In this document: piece after piece, positions 26,127 to 35,437 of the stretch
How the letters are laid out: each line of letters starts with the position of its first letter
How positions within the stretch are numbered: position 1 is the stretch's first letter
DNA from: Candidatus Methanocorpusculum faecipullorum
Lineage (GTDB): Archaea; Halobacteriota; Methanomicrobia; Methanomicrobiales; Methanocorpusculaceae
Direction: 5' to 3'
DNA: 64,000 nucleotides
NCBI GenBank assembly: GCA_018883755.1
Contig: JAHLFR010000035.1
Span: 20,561-84,560 of the forward strand
Position numbers and translations under genes: made by a program
The notes under the pieces: generated by a model
Seen by the model: the letters and a program-made list of their open reading frames with translations, nothing else
Told to the model about the DNA's origin: nothing
The model's database searches: none

Positions 26127-26210
26127 TGCGAGGGATGGGATTCGAACCCATGAACTCCTTGAGACAGGGTCCTAAGCCCTGCGCCGTTAACCTGGCTTGG
26201 CAACCCTCGC
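26127..26210 (-). tRNA. tRNA-Leu (anticodon UAG)
   Basis: 84 bases on the minus strand. The acceptor stem pairs GCGAGGG with CCCTCGC, discriminator A at 26127. The anticodon stem-loop is CAGGG-CTTAGGA-CCCTG, giving anticodon UAG. A long variable arm of class II type (TCTCAAGGAGTTCAT) and the T-loop GGGTTCGAATCCC confirm leucine. No CCA is encoded and there is no intron. Confidence 0.95.
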
Positions 26211-26330
26211 GCTGCGATACTGCCCTGTGTTCTCTATTATGTGGAGCGGATCTATGATGAACTTTCTTGTGAGGTTGTCTTCGCATGCGAACATTACATT
26301 TATCCGCTTCCATGCCGAGGTATTATCCAT

Positions 26331-26483
26331 ATGGTAGTCGAACACATCTGCGGTTTCAAAAGAGAGATCTACTGCCGCGAGTGTGGTACAGAACTCATCC
26401 AGAACTCACACGGTCAGCTCCTCTGTCCGAAGTGCGGCCGCCGTCCGGCAATTCTGTGTCCCAACTGCGGCAGGCTCTGGTAA
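26331..26483 (+). CDS. Small zinc-ribbon protein
   Basis: 50 residues from ATG 26331 (the frame extends upstream to 26241, but that stretch runs toward the tRNA promoter and looks non-coding). Three CxxC pairs, EIYCRECGTEL, LLCPKCGRR and ILCPNCGRLW, make a double zinc ribbon of the kind found in many small archaeal RNA- or protein-binding factors. Function unknown. It converges with another zinc-ribbon gene seven bases away. Confidence 0.75.
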   Translation: MVVEHICGFKREIYCRECGTELIQNSHGQLLCPKCGRRPAILCPNCGRLW

Positions 26484-26490
26484 TATCTGA

Positions 26491-26763
26491 TCATGCTGTC
26501 CCGTTCAGCCAGGCAAGATATCTCTCGCGTATAAGATCCACCTCAGCGGGTGTCAGATCCAGACGTCCACTCCGGTGCAAATACCGCTCCACCTCTTTTA
26601 TTAACACCTCTGCCTGGGAAAAATCATCCACCTCCAAATAAATCGGAACCCGTTCAAGGGAGATTACCTCACCACAGACCGGACAGAGCTTCCACTTCCC
26701 ATATTGATCCGTATAGGTGAACTGAAGGCAGCCTGGGCAGCGGATTACACGATAGGTACTCAT
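26491..26763 (-). CDS. Zinc-ribbon protein, DUF1922-like
   Basis: 90 residues. An N-terminal zinc ribbon (CPGCLQF ... KLCPVCGEVI, about 9-33) is followed by a helical tail rich in Glu/Arg with FSQAEVLIKEVERYLH. This layout recalls the archaeal DUF1922 family. Function unknown. It diverges from cofE, sharing the region 26764-26865. Confidence 0.72.
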   Translation of the reverse strand: MSTYRVIRCPGCLQFTYTDQYGKWKLCPVCGEVISLERVPIYLEVDDFSQAEVLIKEVERYLHRSGRLDLTPAEVDLIRERYLAWLNGTA

Positions 26764-26865
26764 GCGGTTATATCAGTTGATCAACCTGAATACTAAAAAA
26801 AGTATCCTTTAACTCCCAGTACAAAACCCCCGATTTTATAATCACACAGATGCATAACACACATA

Positions 26866-27603
26866 ATGTCAATTCAGGTAACCGGAATTTCCGGAATTCC
26901 GCTCATACAAAAGGGTGATAGTCTTCCTGATCTCATCTGTGCAAATACCCGTTTTGAGAACGGAGACATCATCTGTGTCGCCTCAACAATCGTATCTAAA
27001 GCCAAAGGCTATGTCCGGCCGCTTGCAGAGATCATACCAACGCCTGATGCAGAGAGAATCGCCTCAAAAACTGGAGAGGACCCGCGGTTTGTGCAGGGGG
27101 TTCTGGACTCTTCTGTTGATATTATTATAGAATATCCGTTTATTCTCTCTGAACTTCCGTTTGGTCACGTAGGAGTGCGCGCCGGAGTTGACAACAGTAA
27201 CATCGAAGGAGAAAATATCATTCTTCTTCCCAAAGACCCTATGGCAGAAGCTCGGGAGATCCGTGAAAAAATTCATCATGCCACCGGTGTAGATGTTGGT
27301 GTTATTATCACCGATACCTGTGGTCGTGCTTTTCGCCGTGGTCAGACCGGCAGTGCCATCGGCTGGGCCGGGATGACTGCCATCCGTGACTTCCGCGGTG
27401 ATCATGATCTGTTCGGTCTGGAACTTGAGATCACCGAAGAAGCGGTTGTCGATGAGATCGCAGCCTTTTCCAACTTTATTATGGGTGAAAGTAACAACGG
27501 AGTGCCGGTTGTCAAGTTCTCCGGCTGTGGAACTTGGAAAGGTCATGACTCCCTCTACTTTACCAAGGAAGAAGATCTTATCCGAAAAGCTCTTCACATC
27601 TAA
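26866..27603 (+). CDS. cofE: Coenzyme F420-0:L-glutamate ligase
   Basis: 245 residues, full length for archaeal CofE, which adds the gamma-linked glutamates to F420-0 using GTP. Motifs: VASTIVSKAKGYVRPL (about 40-55), VGVRAGVDNSNIEGE, and VIITDTCGRAFRRGQTGSAI, the active-site region of the family. F420 is the hydride carrier of methanogenesis. Transcribed alone with a TATA-like AT stretch before the ATG. The gap after it, 27604-27716, has a terminator hairpin. Confidence 0.96.
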   Translation: MSIQVTGISGIPLIQKGDSLPDLICANTRFENGDIICVASTIVSKAKGYVRPLAEIIPTPDAERIASKTGEDPRFVQGVLDSSVDIIIEYPFILSELPFGHVGVRAGVDNSNIEGENIILLPKDPMAEAREIREKIHHATGVDVGVIITDTCGRAFRRGQTGSAIGWAGMTAIRDFRGDHDLFGLELEITEEAVVDEIAAFSNFIMGESNNGVPVVKFSGCGTWKGHDSLYFTKEEDLIRKALHI

Positions 27604-27663
27604 AATAAACCATTTTTTTCTTTCAGACCAACGTCTGACTTCGTTCAAAATTTCAAAAAAATG

Positions 27664-27681
27664 ACTGTCAGTAATGACAGT
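27664..27681. terminator. Hairpin between convergent cofE and Sec61beta genes
   Basis: ACTGTCA (27664-27670), loop GTAA, TGACAGT (27675-27681). Perfect 7-base stem between two gene ends, with an A-run before it (TTTCAAAAAAAT) that reads as a T-run for the minus strand. Confidence 0.45.
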
Positions 27682-27716
27682 GCATATCCCTGCAGGTTCT
27701 CTGAACCCAAAACAAT

Positions 27717-27878
27717 TTAGAAGAAGAGGTTCAGCAGGTAGATTGCAACACCAACAACTGCGACGACAATCAGAACAGTCTTCGGACTGATATGAATTGC
27801 TGTCCGGTTGTCGGCATCATAATATGTAACAAGACCTGCGGATGAACTTAATCCTCTGCCCGACTTCTTTGATGCCAT
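27717..27878 (-). CDS. Preprotein translocase subunit Sec61beta (SecG homologue)
   Basis: A 53-residue protein that is easily missed. It starts at ATG 27878 with MASKKSGRGLSSSAGLVTYY, continues with DADNRTAIHISPKTVL and ends in a single membrane helix (IVVAVVGVAIYLLNLFF). The GRGLxSSAGL motif and the C-terminal anchor are the hallmark of archaeal Sec61beta, the small subunit of the SecYE protein-export channel. Confidence 0.93.
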   Translation of the reverse strand: MASKKSGRGLSSSAGLVTYYDADNRTAIHISPKTVLIVVAVVGVAIYLLNLFF

Positions 27879-27932
27879 ACCATATTATGTTCCCGCTTCA
27901 AACATATAAAATCAGGAGGAAGATACAGAGAT

Positions 27933-28958
27933 ATGCAGGATGGAGAATTACAGGGACTCGCATTCTGCGGTGAAACATTTTCTCCGCGCAATGTATCCAT
28001 TATCATTGAAAAGGGAATAATTACTGAAATTTCGGACAGTGCGCAGCCGGTAAACCAGTGGATAGCTCCGGCATTTTTCAACGCACATACGCACATTGCC
28101 GACACCGTTGCAATGGATACGCCGGTGGGTGATCACTCACTTGCAGAGCTTGTTGCACCTCCGAACGGACTGAAACACCGGATTCTCCGTGCAACCTCGG
28201 ATGATTGCCTGTGTAATGCTATGAGGGAGACAATGCAGTTTATGTATGCGACCGGAACATCCGCATTTGCCGAGTTTCGGGAAGGCGGAGTACATGGAGT
28301 TCAGCTTCTTCAACAGGTGTTCACTTCTGAAATCCGTCCCGTAATCTTCGGGAGAGATGGTGGTGAGTTTGTTGCGGATGGACTTGGGCTTAGCAGTGCC
28401 AAACATCCAGCAGAAGATCTCGCCGCAGTGGAACATGCACGTGCCGCAGGAAAACGGATTGCTATTCATGCGGGGGAATCGGGGACGAAAGACATCGATG
28501 CAGCTTTTGCCTTGGATCCTGATTTTATCATTCACGCAACCTACTTTGAAGATCGGCACATACGCGAGGCTGCTGATCGTGGCATACCTCTGGTTATCTG
28601 CCCGCGTTCCAACTGGATACTTGGGGGAACAAATAGCGCTGCCCGTCCTCAGGTACGAAAAATGATCGAAGCGGGATGTACTCTCTGGCTTGGTACTGAC
28701 AATGTCATGTTTGTCCCTCCTGATATGTTTGCGGAATGCGCATTCCTCACCACTGTGTACAAACTCTCACCGGAAGAAATTCTCTCCATGGCAACCGGCG
28801 GATTCTCTCTTCTTGGACGTAAAGGCATCATCGAGGAGGGGGAACCCGCAAATCTCATCTGTCTTGATCCCGGATACGTAAAGGAGTGGACCCAGTCTCC
28901 AGCTCTTTCCCTTGTTTCACGAATCGGCAGTCGTTCTGTTCGTTCAGTGTACAGCTGA
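27933..28958 (+). CDS. Metal-dependent amidohydrolase (ATZ/TRZ-like)
   Basis: 341 residues, shorter than most members (about 400-450), with a very short N-terminal beta part. Metal-site motifs of the amidohydrolase superfamily appear in order: FFNAHTHIAD (HxH, about 50), AIHAGES (about 180), IIHATYFED (about 202) and LGTDNVMFVPP (Asp, about 256). The C-terminal EGEPANLICLD is typical of the returning beta-sandwich. The substrate is probably an aminated ring or nucleoside-like compound, as in related deaminases; not determinable. Just before it, on the other strand, is the Sec61beta gene. Confidence 0.83.
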   Translation: MQDGELQGLAFCGETFSPRNVSIIIEKGIITEISDSAQPVNQWIAPAFFNAHTHIADTVAMDTPVGDHSLAELVAPPNGLKHRILRATSDDCLCNAMRETMQFMYATGTSAFAEFREGGVHGVQLLQQVFTSEIRPVIFGRDGGEFVADGLGLSSAKHPAEDLAAVEHARAAGKRIAIHAGESGTKDIDAAFALDPDFIIHATYFEDRHIREAADRGIPLVICPRSNWILGGTNSAARPQVRKMIEAGCTLWLGTDNVMFVPPDMFAECAFLTTVYKLSPEEILSMATGGFSLLGRKGIIEEGEPANLICLDPGYVKEWTQSPALSLVSRIGSRSVRSVYS

Positions 28959-29008
28959 ACAGACTCATCCGATATTTTTTATCCTTAAAACACGACAGTA
29001 AAATTATC

Positions 29009-29425
29009 ATGTTCTCCAGAATTCTTGTGGCCTTGGATGGATCTGAGATCAGTCATACAGCATATGCACGAGCTCTTGAGTTTGCTAAAGCAGACAAAGC
29101 CGAGTTACATGTGGTAACGGTTGTTAACACCCCTCACCTGTGGAAAGATGACAGTCCCGCAAATCAGACCCAGGCCAGTACAGATGCAAATCTGCTGATC
29201 AACGAACTTGAGAGTGATGCAAAAGAGGCCGGTATCTCCTTTATTCCGCATATTGTTACCGGTCATCCGGGAGATCGGATCGTAAGTACTGCTGATGAGA
29301 TTGATGCTGATCTGATCGTTGTCGGCTCCCTTGGAAAGTCCAACCTGGACCGCCTGCTTCTCGGCAGTGTTTCTGCCTATGTAACCCAGTACAGTCAGCG
29401 GAATATTCTGGTTATTCGCGGGTGA
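29009..29425 (+). CDS. Universal stress protein (UspA family), first of a tandem pair
   Basis: 138 residues from ATG 29009; the frame extends upstream inside the previous gene but the family always begins MFxxILVAxDGSE. The ATP-binding signature GSLGKSNLDRLLLGS (G-x2-G-x9-G-S) near residues 108-122 is intact, so it is of the nucleotide-binding type. USPs form dimers in the cytoplasm; their roles are still poorly defined. The next gene is a close paralogue. Confidence 0.95.
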   Translation: MFSRILVALDGSEISHTAYARALEFAKADKAELHVVTVVNTPHLWKDDSPANQTQASTDANLLINELESDAKEAGISFIPHIVTGHPGDRIVSTADEIDADLIVVGSLGKSNLDRLLLGSVSAYVTQYSQRNILVIRG

Positions 29426-29508
29426 AACGAATGCCCTGCCTGCTCCGAACTCTTTTTAAGTTTTGGAGAGGTAAATAATCATAACGAGATAATCGGAGGT
29501 ATACAGTC

Positions 29509-29937
29509 ATGTTTTCCAAAATACTGGTAGCAATTGATGGTTCCGAGATCAGCCGTCGTGCATTCTCGCGGGCAATCGATCTGGCAAAACAGAGTAAAGC
29601 CGAACTCCACGTAGTCTATGTGATTGAGTCGGGAATTGTCAGTCCTGCACCGGTGGATACCACCTGGGAACTGATCTACGAGCGGTTTGAAAAGGAGGGA
29701 CACCAGGTTATTGCAGAACTTGTCGAGGATGCAAAAGAAAAAGGTGTCACCGTTGAGCCGCACATTGAGGCAGGTCATGCAGGAGATACTATCATTGAGA
29801 TTTCAACCAAGATAGGTGCAGACTTGATCGTTGTTGGTTCCCTTGGGAAATCCAAACTGGATCGTCTGCTTCTCGGCAGCGTCTCCTCCTATGTGGTTAA
29901 CTACAGCAAAACCAACATCTTAATTGTTCGGACCTAA
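29509..29937 (+). CDS. Universal stress protein (UspA family), second of a tandem pair
   Basis: 142 residues, closely similar to the preceding gene from MFSKILVAIDGSEIS through to GSLGKSKLDRLLLGSVSSYV, indicating tandem duplication. The middle segment differs (ESGIVSPAPVDTTWELIYER). It has its own ribosome-binding site (CGGAGGT) and an AT-rich upstream region, so it can be expressed independently. The 282-base gap after it (29938-30219) holds a TTTCCC-TGC-GGGAAA hairpin near 30155 and no gene that I can see. Confidence 0.95.
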   Translation: MFSKILVAIDGSEISRRAFSRAIDLAKQSKAELHVVYVIESGIVSPAPVDTTWELIYERFEKEGHQVIAELVEDAKEKGVTVEPHIEAGHAGDTIIEISTKIGADLIVVGSLGKSKLDRLLLGSVSSYVVNYSKTNILIVRT

Positions 29938-30219
29938 AAAATTCTTAGAAATTTTCTTAGAGATCCCTTTCTTTTTTCCTGCGCGTGGTGTCTGATCCTC
30001 GCGAAGCTGATGGAATTGTACCGTGTCATCAATACCTGATTCTACAATGATATTAACGTTTTTTTGTATTTGCAGTGTTTCCCTGATGGATTTCATTCCG
30101 TGTACCAGATAGAACTGTTTTTACATCAATAACCCTAACGTAATTCTAACTTTTCCCTGCGGGAAATGTACAGCCCATGTCACAGACAAGAAAATTCGTA
30201 GAATATACGGGGGTGTTTC

Positions 30220-31080
30220 ATGACAACTGAAGAGATGCTTGCAAAAGACTACATGACAAAGGATGTCGTTTCTGTAGAGATCCCTTCCAGCCGCGACGAT
30301 GTCCTTAGGATACTGAAGCGTACCGGTATCTCCGGGGTGCCGGTAGTAAAAGGTAATCAGCTGATCGGGATTGTCACCAGAAAAGACATCCTGCATAATG
30401 CAGAAGAAAACCAGATTGCACTTCTGATGAGTTCTGAACCGTTGACCATCCGTCCTAATGCAACGTTATCTGAGGCTGCGCAAATTATGACCGACTGTAA
30501 TATCCGCCGTCTTCCAGTGGTGGACGGAGAGAAACTGGTCGGCCTTCTGAGTGTTTCTGATCTGGTCAGTGCAGTTGCCAAAATCAATGACAAGCGCGAA
30601 ATCCGCGACCGTTTTGTTCACAAACAGACCTTTGCCATCTGGGAAGAAACCCCGCTTCCTGTTGTCGGCAGAATCATGGAACTTGCCGAAGTGGATGCAA
30701 TGCCGATCTTAAACTCCGAAAACAAACTGACTGGCATCATCTCTGAACGTGATTTGATCCGCTGTTCCCGCATTGAGGATGACGTGCAGACCAGTGACTT
30801 CTCCACAGGAACAGACGATGATGAGTGGACCTGGGAGAGTATCCGCGACAACCATACTATCTCGTATGGTATCTCCAAAGTGGAGCTTCCCAATCGTCCA
30901 GTGAAAGATGTCATGGTAACAAAAGTTATCTCCGTCCCAAACAATGCTGAGATCAGTGACTGTGCCTTAAAGATGAAGCGTGGTCGGGTGGATCAGATGC
31001 CGATCATCGACAATGATCAGAGGCTGTCTGGTATGCTGTTCGATCGTGATGTGATTACGGCATTATACGAGTCAGAATAA
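30220..31080 (+). CDS. Protein with four CBS domains
   Basis: 286 residues built of two Bateman modules. CBS1 begins at AKDYMTKDVVSVEIP, CBS2 at LLMSSEPLTIRPNATLSEAA, CBS3 around FAIWEETPLPVVGRIMELA, and CBS4 at VKDVMVTKVISVPNNAEISD. CBS modules bind adenosyl compounds (AMP, ATP, SAM) and act as energy or metabolite sensors. There is no attached enzyme. It is a stand-alone transcript. The presence of c-di-AMP synthase in this genome makes c-di-AMP another possible ligand, but that is a guess. Confidence 0.93.
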   Translation: MTTEEMLAKDYMTKDVVSVEIPSSRDDVLRILKRTGISGVPVVKGNQLIGIVTRKDILHNAEENQIALLMSSEPLTIRPNATLSEAAQIMTDCNIRRLPVVDGEKLVGLLSVSDLVSAVAKINDKREIRDRFVHKQTFAIWEETPLPVVGRIMELAEVDAMPILNSENKLTGIISERDLIRCSRIEDDVQTSDFSTGTDDDEWTWESIRDNHTISYGISKVELPNRPVKDVMVTKVISVPNNAEISDCALKMKRGRVDQMPIIDNDQRLSGMLFDRDVITALYESE

Positions 31081-31166
31081 TCGCATTTCCCCTGAAAATA
31101 TTTCTCCTATTTTTTCTCCATTCCTCAAAGAGAAGTTATATTAATCTGCCTGTCATACGAGTATCT

Positions 31167-31436
31167 ATGACAAAACCCGTATTATATGATTTCTTTGCAA
31201 CCTGGTGCGGTCCGTGCAGGATTCAGAGCCCGATTATTGATGCACTTGCGGAAAAGATCGGTGACAAGGTTGATGTAAAGAAGGTGGATGTGGACCAGTT
31301 CCCAGATCTTTCCAACAAATATCAGATCAGTGTTGTCCCGACCCTTATCATCGAAAAAGATGGGAAAATCATCCACCGGCTTGAGGGTGTAACGGATGCG
31401 GCACGTCTTGAAGCACTTCTGATTCCACTCTACTAA
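31167..31436 (+). CDS. Thioredoxin-like protein
   Basis: 89 residues, the compact archaeal form. Active site FFATWCGPCRIQSP (C14, C17) and cis-Pro loop VVPTLIIEKDGKII are intact. It reduces disulfides in the cytoplasm. The next gene downstream encodes a second thioredoxin-fold protein with unusual cysteines. Confidence 0.95.
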   Translation: MTKPVLYDFFATWCGPCRIQSPIIDALAEKIGDKVDVKKVDVDQFPDLSNKYQISVVPTLIIEKDGKIIHRLEGVTDAARLEALLIPLY

Positions 31437-31573
31437 TCTTCAATATTTTTTGATTGGGAGTAACACGTACAGGATAGCTGTACTTCTCCTCCCTGCTTTG
31501 ACCCAGTGGCATAGCCGTCTTTTGTGATTCACTTTCACAAAGCCCTTTTTATCTGAGGTTCAATACAGTAACC

Positions 31574-31909
31574 ATGACTCAGATCACCGTTGAGGTTGTC
31601 GGCTACACCTATCGTCCGTGCGGTCCGTTCCCCTGTGATGCCGACCGTTCCTGCGGACTTGACGCCTGCTATCAGAAAGAAAAACTCTCTTTTGCCTTCC
31701 CGGCATTGTGCGATGCCCTCAAGAATAAGTATGGGGATAAGGTTTCTGTTGAGCTGGTCCCGCTTGACAAAGAGATCCCCGACCGCATCAAAGACATTGT
31801 CCGCGCTGAACATCCGCCGCTTCCGATCATTTTGATTAATGGAAAATGTGTTCCAGTCGGTGCAGTCTCAGTCCCGCGGATCAGTGAATACATCGATCCT
31901 CTCCTCTAA
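31574..31909 (+). CDS. Cys-rich protein with a probable thioredoxin fold
   Basis: 111 residues, not a family I can name. The strand/helix order looks like thioredoxin: strand TVEVVGY, then a Cys-rich loop with C16, C21, C27 and C32 (PCGPFPCDADRSCGLDAC), helix FAFPALCDALKNKY, strand VSVELVPLD, helix, and a cis-Pro-like strand LPIILINGKCVPVG. C46 and C92 add two more cysteines. The spacing CxxxxC...CxxxxC is not the usual CxxC and could bind a metal or Fe-S cluster. It follows the thioredoxin gene by 137 bases, with its own AT-rich promoter-like stretch. Confidence 0.65.
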   Translation: MTQITVEVVGYTYRPCGPFPCDADRSCGLDACYQKEKLSFAFPALCDALKNKYGDKVSVELVPLDKEIPDRIKDIVRAEHPPLPIILINGKCVPVGAVSVPRISEYIDPLL

Positions 31910-31932
31910 AAAAAATATTTTTTTCTGGTTGT

Positions 31933-32490
31933 TTACTGCCGGTAGAGTTTTGTGTAGTGTAAAACTTTACAGCAGTGCTCGGCAAGCGAGGTATACAGGT
32001 ATGCCTGATCCAGATCCTTTCCCGCGGCAAATGTTCCGTGTCCTCTTGCAATGACAACGTTTGCGCAAGATAATCCCGCTGCAACTGCGTCAGCGAGTTC
32101 CTGTGTTCCCGGTGCTCCGTCCACCACTGCAATGGACGGGGCGAGCATTTTGCCTTCACTGTCGATGGTAAGGATTTCATTTTCCACCAGTAGGGAGAGT
32201 GCGACTGCATAGGGCGGGTGGGCATGAACGATTGCTGCATGCTGTTCTGCTTCGTTGTAGATTGCTGTGTGTACCCGCCACTCACTGGATGCTCCCGGAG
32301 TAACTCTGCCGTTTAACGGCATGAGAACTACCTGTGCCGGATCTGCATCGAGGTAGGAGCCAGTCCGTGTAATAAAATAGCCGTCAGCGTAGCGTGCGCT
32401 CATATTTCCAAAGTTTCCGCCGACGAGATGTTCGGTAAATAGTCGTTTTCCGATGCGGGAGAGATCGGAAAAGATTTCCTGATCAGTCAT
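31933..32490 (-). CDS. fucA: Class II aldolase (L-fuculose-phosphate aldolase-like)
   Basis: 185 residues from ATG 32490 (MTDQEIFSDL); the frame opens upstream at 32565 but would cross the start of the divergent gene. Class II aldolase motifs: GGNFGNMSAR near 23-32, Zn ligands in VHAHPPYAVA near 90 and ARGHGTFAAG near 148. In methanogens such enzymes make or cleave lactaldehyde-type products and have been linked to the lactate unit of F420, which is only a suggestion here. Shares a 40-base divergent promoter with the AlkD-like gene. Confidence 0.85.
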   Translation of the reverse strand: MTDQEIFSDLSRIGKRLFTEHLVGGNFGNMSARYADGYFITRTGSYLDADPAQVVLMPLNGRVTPGASSEWRVHTAIYNEAEQHAAIVHAHPPYAVALSLLVENEILTIDSEGKMLAPSIAVVDGAPGTQELADAVAAGLSCANVVIARGHGTFAAGKDLDQAYLYTSLAEHCCKVLHYTKLYRQ

Positions 32491-32530
32491 ATGCGGAATA
32501 TATTTGCTGTATTCTCCTAAAGATACTGGT

Positions 32531-33199
32531 ATGGATAAGTACTCCGAGGTTGTTCTGTGGCTCAACGATCATGCCGATTCCCGCAATGCCGAGGGTATGA
32601 GACGCTTTGGTATCTCCGGCGGGAAGATTCTTGGAATTTCGGTTGTAAACCTGCGGAGGTATGCCAAAACACTTGGAAAAGATCAGGGACTTTCTGTTTT
32701 CCTCTGGAATACAGGGATTCACGAAGCAAGAATTCTTGCGTCCATGACAGCTGATCCGGCATGTGCTGATGATGCCCTTCTTGAGTCATGGGTTTTGGAT
32801 CTCGATTCATGGGATGTCTGTGATCAGGTCTGTAAGAACTTCTTTGCGCACTGCAGCGGAACTCAGGAACGGGCCGTACGCTGGTGCAGCCGTGAGGAAG
32901 AGTTCGTTCGACGTGCAGGTTTTGTTCTCATCTGCGAGATGGCCATTCACCACAAAGATATGCCGGACGAAGCTTTTCTTCTGTATCTGGATCTGATTCG
33001 CCGGTACTCAACCGACGATCGGAATTTTGTAAAAAAAGCGGTCAACTGGGCACTGCGTGAAATTGGAAAACGCAGACACGGTATCAGCAGAGAGTGTCTG
33101 GATCTTTCTGATGAACTGGCGGTCTCTGAGAATCCCACTGCACGATGGATTGGTAGAAATGCCGGACAGGAACTCCGGGATAAAATGAAGAAAAAATGA
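32531..33199 (+). CDS. DNA alkylation repair protein, AlkD/HEAT-like
   Basis: 222 residues from ATG 32531. All-helical, with HEAT-type repeats and the family's typical segments RFGISGGKILGISVVNLR, WDVCDQVC and VKKAVNWALREIGKR. AlkD glycosylases remove bulky or positively charged alkylated bases; whether this branch is catalytic is not certain. It ends directly at the argF stop on the opposite strand. Confidence 0.86.
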   Translation: MDKYSEVVLWLNDHADSRNAEGMRRFGISGGKILGISVVNLRRYAKTLGKDQGLSVFLWNTGIHEARILASMTADPACADDALLESWVLDLDSWDVCDQVCKNFFAHCSGTQERAVRWCSREEEFVRRAGFVLICEMAIHHKDMPDEAFLLYLDLIRRYSTDDRNFVKKAVNWALREIGKRRHGISRECLDLSDELAVSENPTARWIGRNAGQELRDKMKKK

Positions 33200-34117
33200 T
33201 TACAGATTTTGTCCCATCAGCCGGACAAGAACTGCTTTTTGTGCATGCAGACGGTTCTCTGCCTGATCCCAGACTCCGCTCTGCATGGAGTCGATAACCT
33301 CGTCTGTAATCTCCTCTCCGCGATGGGCAGGCAAACAATGCAGAACAATTGCGTCCGGAGCAGCGCGTTTGAGGAGCGGCATATCAAGACAGAATCCGTT
33401 GAAGTCCTTCAGCTTGGTGTCCTTGATGTCCTCCTCGCCCATGGAAATCCATGTGTCTGTGTAGATAGCGTGTGCGTCCTCTACTGCCTTCTTTGGATCA
33501 TCATACTCCACAATCTTTCCGCCGTTCTCCCGTGCAAACCGGATTGCAGCCGGATCCGGTTCGTAACCCTTCGGTGTTGCAACCGCAATTTCCATTCCCG
33601 TTTGGACCGTTGCCATAATCAGTGAGTTACAGACATTGTTGCCGTCACCGATCCAGGCAACCCGCAGACCGTTGAGATCCCCAAACTTCTCCTTCAGAGT
33701 AAGAGAATCTGCAAGAATCTGGCACGGGTGTTCCTTGTCGGACAGTGCATTGATCACCGGAATGGATGCATACTTTGCAAACTCCGTAATCGTCTCATGT
33801 TTGTATGTCCGCATAATTGCACCATGGACATATCGGGACATCACCCGTGCAGTATCCGCTATCGTCTCACCACGCCCGAGCTGAGTATCCCGTGAGTTCA
33901 GGTACAGCGCATATCCACCAAGATCATACATGCCTACGTCAAAGGAGATGCGGGTCCGTGTCGATGCTTTCTCAAAGATCATTGCCAGCGTTTTTCCTGC
34001 GAGCAGCGGGTGAGGAACTCCCGCATACCGCTGGCGTTTCAGCCGTGCAGCGAGTGTAAGGATGTCGTCGTACTCTTCGCACGAGAGATCCGTAATTGAG
34101 ATAAAGTCCTTTTTCAT
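33200..34117 (-). CDS. argF: Ornithine carbamoyltransferase
   Basis: 305 residues from ATG 34117, which overlaps the purD stop (ATGA). Carbamoyl-phosphate motif [15 protein letters not shown] (about 48-62) and ornithine/catalytic [11 protein letters not shown] (about 262-272) are intact. It makes citrulline for arginine synthesis. The enzyme shares carbamoyl phosphate with pyrimidine synthesis, which fits its place downstream of pyrE. Confidence 0.96.
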   Translation of the reverse strand: MKKDFISITDLSCEEYDDILTLAARLKRQRYAGVPHPLLAGKTLAMIFEKASTRTRISFDVGMYDLGGYALYLNSRDTQLGRGETIADTARVMSRYVHGAIMRTYKHETITEFAKYASIPVINALSDKEHPCQILADSLTLKEKFGDLNGLRVAWIGDGNNVCNSLIMATVQTGMEIAVATPKGYEPDPAAIRFARENGGKIVEYDDPKKAVEDAHAIYTDTWISMGEEDIKDTKLKDFNGFCLDMPLLKRAAPDAIVLHCLPAHRGEEITDEVIDSMQSGVWDQAENRLHAQKAVLVRLMGQNL

Positions 34118-35412
34118 CCCCGCAGCTCCTTCATGTGCGCAATTCTTTTCGCAAACAGTGCCTCTGTTCCGATATCTGCGCGGTGACGGACATTGCCGGA
34201 CACATTCCTGCATGCGGTCTCTGCTGCGGTCTCCGCCTCGGCAAGATCGGCACCGACTCCGACAAATGCCATAGTCCGGGATGTCTGTGTCTGCAGTACT
34301 CCGTTCTCCTCCACCACGTTTGCATAGTAGAGAATCGTATTTTCGTGTGATCCTAGTGTGATCGGATCGCCTGCATGCGGATGCTCGGGGTAGTCTTTTG
34401 GTACAATGTACTTGCAGACCGTTGCCTGTTTTTTGAAGGAGACATCCTCCGGGGTGAGCGTTCCGGCCACGATGTGTTCTGCAATGGTAACAAAGTCAGA
34501 GTCCAGAAGCGTCAACACATTCATTGCTTCCGGATCCCCAAACCTGGCATTGAACTCAATGACTTTTGGTCCGTCTGCTGTATTCATAAACTGCCCGTAC
34601 AGTACTCCTTTGTAAGGACAACCTTCCTTTGCAAGTGCTGCAACAGTCTCCTGCATGATTGCAAACGCTGCGTTGTAGTCCGCTTCGGTTACAAACGGGA
34701 AGGTGTGATCTGCAAGCGTATACGATCCCATCCCGCCGGTGTTCGGGCCGACATCCCCGTCAAACGCACGCTTGTGATCCTGCACAAGAGGCATGGGGAC
34801 CAGTGTCTTTCCATCCACAAACGCCATTAACGTAAACTCCTCACCAAGAAGCCGTTCTTCCAGAATGATCGTCTGATCCCTGAGCGTCATCGCATAAGCC
34901 ACTGCCCCTTCGCGGTCAACCTGCTCGCCCATCACCTTGACTCCCTTGCCGCCGGTAAGACCGGTTGGCTTTACCGCAAGATCCCCTGTATAGGATCTGA
35001 TATACTCAGCAGCCTCTTCGGGATTTTTGCAGAGTTTGTATGCAGGACAGCCGTCAATTCCATATTTCTGCATCAGACTTCTGCAAAATCCTTTGTCAGT
35101 CTCAATGCGTGCTGCTGCCTTTGACGGACCTACACATCCGATACCTGCTGCAACCAGTGCATCAGAGACACCTGCCGCGAGCGGGGCTTCAGGACCCACA
35201 ACCGCATAATCAATGTCGTGCTCTTTTGCAAATGCGAGCACAGCATCGGCATCTGTTTCGGGATGAATCAGTACTTCGCGGCAGAGCTTTGCGATTCCTG
35301 GGTTCTTCTTACCCATTACGCAGTACAGATCTGTTTTTGTATTCTTCGAGAGTGCGAGTGTGATTGCGTGTTCCCGTCCTCCTCCACCCACAACAAGTAT
35401 TCTCATGTTCAT
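34114..35412 (-). CDS. purD: Phosphoribosylamine--glycine ligase (GAR synthetase)
   Basis: 432 residues, an ATP-grasp enzyme of purine synthesis. [15 protein letters not shown] opens the N-domain, [14 protein letters not shown] is the ATP-binding loop (about 138-151), and [12 protein letters not shown] lies in the metal site. A GGAG element precedes ATG 35412. It forms a run pyrE-purD-argF on the minus strand with a 25-base gap before and a 4-base overlap after. Confidence 0.97.
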   Translation of the reverse strand: MNMRILVVGGGGREHAITLALSKNTKTDLYCVMGKKNPGIAKLCREVLIHPETDADAVLAFAKEHDIDYAVVGPEAPLAAGVSDALVAAGIGCVGPSKAAARIETDKGFCRSLMQKYGIDGCPAYKLCKNPEEAAEYIRSYTGDLAVKPTGLTGGKGVKVMGEQVDREGAVAYAMTLRDQTIILEERLLGEEFTLMAFVDGKTLVPMPLVQDHKRAFDGDVGPNTGGMGSYTLADHTFPFVTEADYNAAFAIMQETVAALAKEGCPYKGVLYGQFMNTADGPKVIEFNARFGDPEAMNVLTLLDSDFVTIAEHIVAGTLTPEDVSFKKQATVCKYIVPKDYPEHPHAGDPITLGSHENTILYYANVVEENGVLQTQTSRTMAFVGVGADLAEAETAAETACRNVSGNVRHRADIGTEALFAKRIAHMKELRG

Positions 35413-35437
35413 ATCTGTCTCCTGTTTTGCAAATAAT

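Noticed and set aside
29938..30219. C/D-box small RNA between the stress-protein and CBS genes
   Set aside because: CTGATGGA occurs twice and CTGA once, but boxes and spacing do not form a proper C/D/C'/D' set.
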